In this document: positions 1 to 17,097 of the stretch, in pieces
Layout: each line of letters starts with the position of its first letter
How positions within the stretch are numbered: the first letter of the stretch is position 1
DNA from: Botryococcus braunii
Taxonomy: Eukaryota; Chlorophyta; Trebouxiophyceae
Assembly: GCA_002005505.1 (NCBI GenBank)
Contig: KV908564.1
Coordinates: 92,501 to 109,597 of the forward strand
Length of the DNA stretch: 17,097 nt
Direction: 5' to 3'
Notes under the pieces: model-generated
Database searches by the model: none
What the model saw: the letters and a program-made list of their open reading frames with translations, nothing else
Told to the model about the DNA's origin: nothing
Translations under genes and position numbers: made by a program

Positions 1-668
1 CAGAGGGCCCTTTTCCTCGGTGCCAGGCCAACTTGGGACAATCTCAGATAGGAGCATCGGGGGACGGGGGGAGGGGCCGGGGAGAACAGGGCCAAATGCC
101 ACAAAGCGAGACCTCATCATATGAAGAACATGGGTTTTCCAGGGCATGTGTCCCAGCACCTCTGCAATCCCAATCCCGCCTAGGACCAAAAACTGCTGCA
201 GAAAACGCTGTTTGAATCGCCTTCCACATGCATTCCATGTGCATGTGCATGACCGACCTTGCATGTGCAAGTGTACGATCGTGCGTGCTGTGGTGTTGTG
301 CGTACGTATGCCTCCCGTCAGCTCTGGTGCAATCTCCAATAGGCCTACACATGTTTTAAGCGAGTGCTCGTAGAGACCTCCTGCACCTTACGAGCGCATT
401 GGCCGACCCTGAACCAGCTTTGTTTGTTTGGCCTTTTGTTCCAGAGAGGAAAAGCGTTGCAGCGGATTTACTCTCATCTCCTCAAGGGCACTCAGATTCA
501 CAAATGTCTACCAGGGCAGTACAATCGTGTCTCTGTGTGGGTGTGTGTGTGCACGCGCGTGTCTGTGGGGGGGGGGGGTGGGGATGGTCTCAAACACATC
601 ATGCCCTCATCTTGCATACACAGGTGCCATTCTGATATTAACGCATGGGCGCCTGGCGGGGCCATTTC
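1..668. other. Downstream flank of the minus-strand gene, no gene seen
   Basis: No splice-consistent coding segment recognised on either strand. It contains a G/T-rich patch at 534-593 with alternating GT/GC and an 11-G run. The overlapping open frames here are short and share no protein-like features. The 3' untranslated region of the minus-strand gene should lie here. Confidence 0.4.
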
Positions 669-7131
<6,463 letters not shown>

Positions 7132-7167
7132 CTCGTTCAATATACTGTCGGAACACCTCAGGAGTGA

Positions 7168-7185
7168 CGGGCCCGCTAGGGCCCG
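7168..7185. promoter_or_regulatory. GC-rich inverted repeat upstream of the minus-strand start codon
   Basis: CGGGCCC, a 4-base spacer GCTA, then GGGCCCG: two perfect 7-base inverted arms, 37-54 bases upstream of the ATG at 7131. The position suits a 5' UTR hairpin or core-promoter site; the function is inferred from position only. Confidence 0.35.
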
Positions 7186-7686
7186 GCCTTAGACCTTGTC
7201 TTCAACTAACACCAAGAAGCTTAGGCCGCTCTGCCCAGGTGGACGCATTGAGAACCGATTGGGCGAAAAATTGGGCTTCCAAGTCAATCTGCAACAACCC
7301 TCTACAGATTGCGGACGCTTCCCGTGTTAAATACAGACTAGTGTAACCATCAAACAGGTTGCCCTAGTGCACCGCAGTCAATGCTGCCAAAAACCTGGCT
7401 GAAACCTAGTCCAAGAAGTCCAGACTGCAACCGAGTTGTCCCCTGGTCGAGCAGCATGCGATGTTGATCTCTAGATCCACCCCGAAATTGACCTGCAACG
7501 GAAATCGTTGGTAATAGATCGTCGTACTGCCGCGTGATCCAACATGCATTTGGTTCCAGCGCATTCAACCAGCTTCCATTGGAAGCCTTTGCTTCCCAGA
7601 AGGAACCTTGCCATTCCAGTACGCTGCTATCTTTTAAGACAAATGGAATACGTTGACACAATGTGATACGCCATAAAACAGAAAAA
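7186..7686. other. Upstream region of the minus-strand gene, no gene assigned
   Basis: Ordinary-composition sequence. A 156-codon minus-strand frame (7820-7350) crosses it and runs through the G24 tract as a Pro run. It matches no family I recognise and has no convincing splice context, so I leave it unannotated. Confidence 0.3.
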
Positions 7687-7710
7687 GGGGGGGGGGGGGG
7701 GGGGGGGGGG
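7687..7710. repeat. 24-base G homopolymer
   Basis: Uninterrupted G run in the intergenic region. Confidence 0.97.
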
Positions 7711-7960
7711 CAAGCATGCTTGCCCACAGCCTTCCTTGCAAAGAGGTGCTCGCCATTGCACTTGAAAAAATCCCAGAGACAATGAATAGCCAATCCTGTT
7801 CCCCTGTGCCCCAGGATCACTTCGCCACATGAATGTAGCTCTGTTTACGACGGGCTGGGGAGCAGGCACTATTCAAGTTTATATTGCTTTTTTCCATGCG
7901 TGTGGTGATACACATACTCACACACTTTTGGTAAATCGGGCACTTACCGTGAAGGACAGG

Positions 7961-7961
<1 letters not shown>

Positions 7962-8059
<98 letters not shown>

Positions 8060-8065
8060 CGCGCG
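7962..8065. repeat. (GT)n microsatellite running into (GC)n
   Basis: About 45 GT units (7962-8051) followed by 7 GC units (8052-8065). Alternating purine-pyrimidine throughout, of the kind that favours Z-DNA. Confidence 0.97.
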
Positions 8066-8246
8066 GAATAAGAGTGTAATTCCCGGGGTGGGTCCAGTGG
8101 TCCTGAGCCGTGCTTGCACATTGCAATACTGTACAGCCAGTGGTCACTCCTATGTTTGAATATCCTTATCCCACGCTCATATATATGTGTGGAGTGCGTG
8201 TGGGCACATTTGTACGTCTGTGTGTGCATGTTGTGCGTGTGCGCGC

Positions 8247-8496
<250 letters not shown>

Positions 8497-8820
8497 TCCT
8501 GTTAGCATGAGAGGGATCTTAAATGGGGGACCCTTTGCATCGCGCGTGATTAACCGATATGGACGACTGCAGAGACAGTCTAGCCTACGAACTCCAACAC
8601 GTACAAGTCAGCCAACTCTTCTGCACGAGTCACTCACATGGTAGATTTTGGTACCGGGATGCTCACTCCCTTATTGGTCTCCGGACACGGGCATGCGACA
8701 TGGCCTATTCTCCATAATGGCTGCTGGCACCCGGAGTGCCCTCGCAGGCCATACCGTACTGCAGCCAGGGTCCCTACCCCAAGGGTACCCTCAAAGTACT
8801 CTCCAATTCTATCAATCTGA

Positions 8821-9068
8821 GACCTTAGCAGCCTGCCGCTACATGCTGGGTCACCGGAGACCCTGTCACCCTGTCGCTACATGCTGGGTCACCAGAGACC
8901 TTAGCAGGCTGTCGCTACACGCTGGGTCACCGGAGACCTTAGCAGGCTGTCGCTACATGCTGGGTCACCGGAGACCTTGTCAGCCTGTCGCTACATATGA
9001 TCGGTCATCAGAGACCTTGTCAGCCTGTTCCTTCATGCTAGGTCACCGGAGACCTTAGCAGCCTGTCG
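8821..9068. repeat. 38-bp minisatellite, six units plus a partial seventh
   Basis: Units start with GACC at 8821, 8859, 8897, 8935, 8973, 9011 and 9049. A core of each unit is CTACATGCTGGGTCACCGGA with scattered substitutions. 38 is not a multiple of 3, so an open frame through it reads three different peptides in turn and is not evidence of coding. Confidence 0.93.
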
Positions 9069-10882
9069 ACAGTACTGTCAATGTCTCTATACGCTGGTCA
9101 CCACGCAACTTAAAACGACGATGGAGAGGACTTAACGCATGCCCAGATAGACTGTTGCAGAATAAAGGCGGAAGCTGCTGGACAATAGAAGACCAAAAGT
9201 CTCTTTACATGCACCCCAATCAGTATGGGATCATGTTGCTTACATCCTAGCCCCCCTGTGGGCTCCCCTTGTGCAACCTGGGGATGTAGGAATAGCGGAG
9301 CAACTATATGTTTCATTGGCATACTCTTGGATTGCATGCACCTTGACGTGCCTATGCTTCTGCGGGTGTTAGGGAACAGTATCATAAAGGAATTCTTTTT
9401 TAGTACTAATAATAGTTGAGAAAAACATACACAAACAAACACGAAAACAAAAACGGAATTTCTCTGAGTTGGTGCACCATAATGACCTTTTAGAGGTGCT
9501 GGGTTCTGTTTTGTATAGGAGACACTTGTGACAGACATGGTTAAATCTCAAATAATGCAGTTGGTCTGCCTAGCAACGGTTCTTCACCTTTTAAATCATG
9601 CAAGGTGCAATTATCGGTCAAATATTAACGTTATGACCTGCTGTATTAAGATCGCATGCAGGTTGCTAATCAGTCTGCTGTTGTTACCATTGCATCAGTT
9701 TGTTTGCGACACCACCGCTGCTGGACGTAAATGTTGAGCAATGCCGCAGCAGGGTCTTTGTCCTCTCGCTCGCATCTACTATAAATTTTGTACACATAAT
9801 AATTTGATGGACCACAAGAACCTGGTGTACACAACCGAATTTGCAGCTTGAGGGCGATAGCACCGCCACTCGACCATCCCCATCATGATGTCTGATCAGT
9901 CACGTCGCCCGTCGCCGTCGTCGTCTCTGGCTGCTCCTTTGGCCACCTTTCTTGAGTTATAATGCCTCGTTATGGATGTAAACTTTCCTTCCTCCCCTTT
10001 CCCCCTCCTCCCCCCAAAAAATTGTTTTGGCTAGATTGACGTCTCCTATGATTGACTAGGACGGTCTTGCCATGAACCATAGTTAGCCGTAAACAAGAAG
10101 CAACTTGGAACCACGATATCATTAGGTGCTGCTGATATGAGGCATTGGGTAAGACGGGGTATGTGAAACGCATCGAGATAACAACGGGCGTGTTAAGATA
10201 TACCCACTTGCTTCAACCCTTATACCACCACAGCGCCAGCCGATCTTGCGTAGACGAGATCCCGGCGTTGCCAAAACAGTGTGAATGTTTCGTAGGACAC
10301 CCAGCTCGACAAAGCAACCGGCTCTTACTGCCCCATTCCGGCTTAAAGGACATGCTTTGCACAGGTGTGCCACAGGAGCCAAGGAAACACGCAGCATCCG
10401 CGCGCCACGAAAGCAGAACACTTAAACCGCTGCACATTGTCGACGTGTCTAGTTAAGAGCTCGCACAGACTCCACGTGGAAGCCTCCGCGCCGTTGTACG
10501 TACTGTTGTACGACAAATCAAGCCAAACAGATATCATCCAAAAACACATTTTTTTCAATTTATTGAGCTCGTGTGCTTCTCCTTCTAAGTAATCGCTGTT
10601 GAAGAGCATCGGTGGGTTGTTTCTGGTACGTGGCGGGAGCTGTAATCAGGTTACGATCACCGACTTGATCTGTTGGCAACGAAGGCGCGTTCTTCTAAAC
10701 GCATTCCCACTCTTTAACTTGGTCATAGGGTTGGATAGATTTTCATCATATTCCCAGTTGCTGAGGCGATTTTGATTTCGTGGCCATGCACGACGCAATA
10801 AGAATTTACGCGCCGATTTGGGTTGCGTAGAAACCCAATCGATTTTGAGAACAATAAAGATTTTTAAGATTTAGTTTTCAGA
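9069..10882. other. Intergenic region upstream of the dehydrogenase gene
   Basis: Unique sequence with AT-richer parts. Several overlapping open frames of 60-140 codons occur on both strands (for example around 10122-10609), but none has recognisable motifs or composition. It should contain the promoter and any missed upstream exon of the plus-strand gene. Confidence 0.35.
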
Positions 10883-16424
<5,542 letters not shown>

Positions 16425-16857
16425 GTAGGAGAGCCAGCACTCCCTGCCCCATTTATGATCTACTCCTACCACGATCTGTTGTTTTTCAGGTCGAGCTCTG
16501 CTACATTTGTCTCCCCGAGTGATCTTTGTTGGTTTGAGTGAGGATTTGCTGTACATACATTTATCCTTCATTGACAAGCCTATTGACAAGCCTTCTGTCC
16601 CTTCATTGGGTGAAGAGTCTTTGCCTTCACAGCCCCCTATATCTTAAGTAGGGTGGAGGGCCTTCACAGCATTACGTCCTCTGTCTCGAGTTTTGGGTGA
16701 AGAGTGTCTTGCCCGCGCAAGGCTCCCCCTGTGGGCAGACGACAAAGTTGGAGGGTGCAAGCCGTCAACATTCCACCTCTCGATATACATATGCCTCTGT
16801 TTTGGTGGCCGTTTGTTTTTTCATTATGTTCGTTCATTGTTGCGGCCTCTTGCATAT
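16425..16857 (+). other. Start of SDR intron 5, no feature recognised
   Basis: Unique sequence after donor GTAGGA. It includes a short local duplication (attgacaagcct twice at about 16569-16592) and two copies of a 'ttgggtgaagagt' phrase (16606 and 16692). No exon encoding the next SDR segment. Confidence 0.45.
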
Positions 16858-17097
16858 GTCTCCCCCTCTCTCCTCTCTCCTCTCTCCTTCCTCTCTCTCT
16901 CCTCTTCTCCTCTCCTTCTCTCTCCTCTTCTCCTCCTCCTCTCTCTCTCTCTCTCCTCCTCCCCTCTCTCTTTCTCTCTCCTCTCTCTTCTTCTCTCTTC
17001 TCTCCTTTCTCTCTCTCTCTTCTCTCCTCTCTCTTCTCTCTCCTCTCTCTCTCTTTCTTCCGTCCTCCTCTCTCTCTTTTTTTTCTTCTCTCCTCTC
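16858..17097. repeat. Imperfect CT-rich polypyrimidine tract to the window end
   Basis: About 240 bases almost entirely C and T on the plus strand (TCTCTCC, TCTTCTCC variants), with TTTC interruptions. Unlike the other tracts, it is not a clean dinucleotide array. Confidence 0.95.

Noticed and set aside
7350..7820. 156-codon minus-strand frame upstream of the minus-strand gene
   Set aside because: Contains a Pro run from the G24 homopolymer, no recognisable motif and no convincing splice sites; left unannotated.
8648..9058. 136-codon frame with repeated 'YMLGHRRP'-like peptides
   Set aside because: Produced by the 38-bp minisatellite read in rotating frames. No start context or homology.

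Overview
This is eukaryotic nuclear DNA. It has two intron-bearing protein genes in divergent orientation, canonical GT-AG splice sites in every intron I could place, and an extreme load of simple-sequence repeats: (CA)n, (CT)n, (GA)n, (GT)n, (TGCG)n and long G or C runs. No bacterial-type operon, tRNA, rRNA or recognisable transposon was found. The species cannot be fixed from the sequence. Dense introns, GC-rich acidic/lysine-rich coding sequence and an RDH/WWOX-like dehydrogenase would fit a protist or alga (for example a stramenopile or alveolate), but that is only a guess.

Minus-strand gene (about 7131 down to 669). Six exons join with matching reading phase into one open frame of about 765 residues. 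They are a signal-peptide exon (7131-6960), an acidic exon (6103-5919), a third acidic exon (about 5271-4945), a large exon (3511-2195) and a fifth exon (1623-1399). These two carry about a dozen alternating lysine clusters and Glu/Asp tracts. A short last exon (740-669) ends in TGA. The product resembles no catalytic family I know. It would be a secreted or endomembrane protein of very low complexity. If the signal-peptide exon belongs to another transcript, the rest would look like a nucleolar Nopp140/nucleolin-type acidic-basic protein.

Intergenic region (7132-10882). This holds a 24-G run, (GT)n running into (GC)n, a compound (GA)n-(GT)n-(GA)n block and a 38-bp minisatellite (8821 to about 9068). 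The remaining sequence has no gene I can support. A short GC-rich inverted repeat sits 37-54 bases upstream of the minus-strand start codon.

Plus-strand gene (10883 or 11012 to beyond 16424). Five well-supported exons, and a possible first exon, encode the N-terminal half of a classical short-chain dehydrogenase/reductase of the retinol-dehydrogenase/WWOX-like type. The cofactor motif TGGNSGIG, the LDL and NAG motifs, TKDGFE, TNH and FGHFLLTHLL appear in family order. Each exon-exon phase matches. The catalytic Ser and YxxxK exons must lie beyond the window. Introns 1-3 each carry long compound microsatellites. Intron 4 instead carries a 1.2-kb, highly degenerate array with a period near 22 bp, a strong hairpin and a second degenerate repeat field. 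The window ends in about 240 bases of imperfect CT-rich sequence.

The two genes share no visible pathway. What they have in common is location, canonical splicing and repeat-filled introns.
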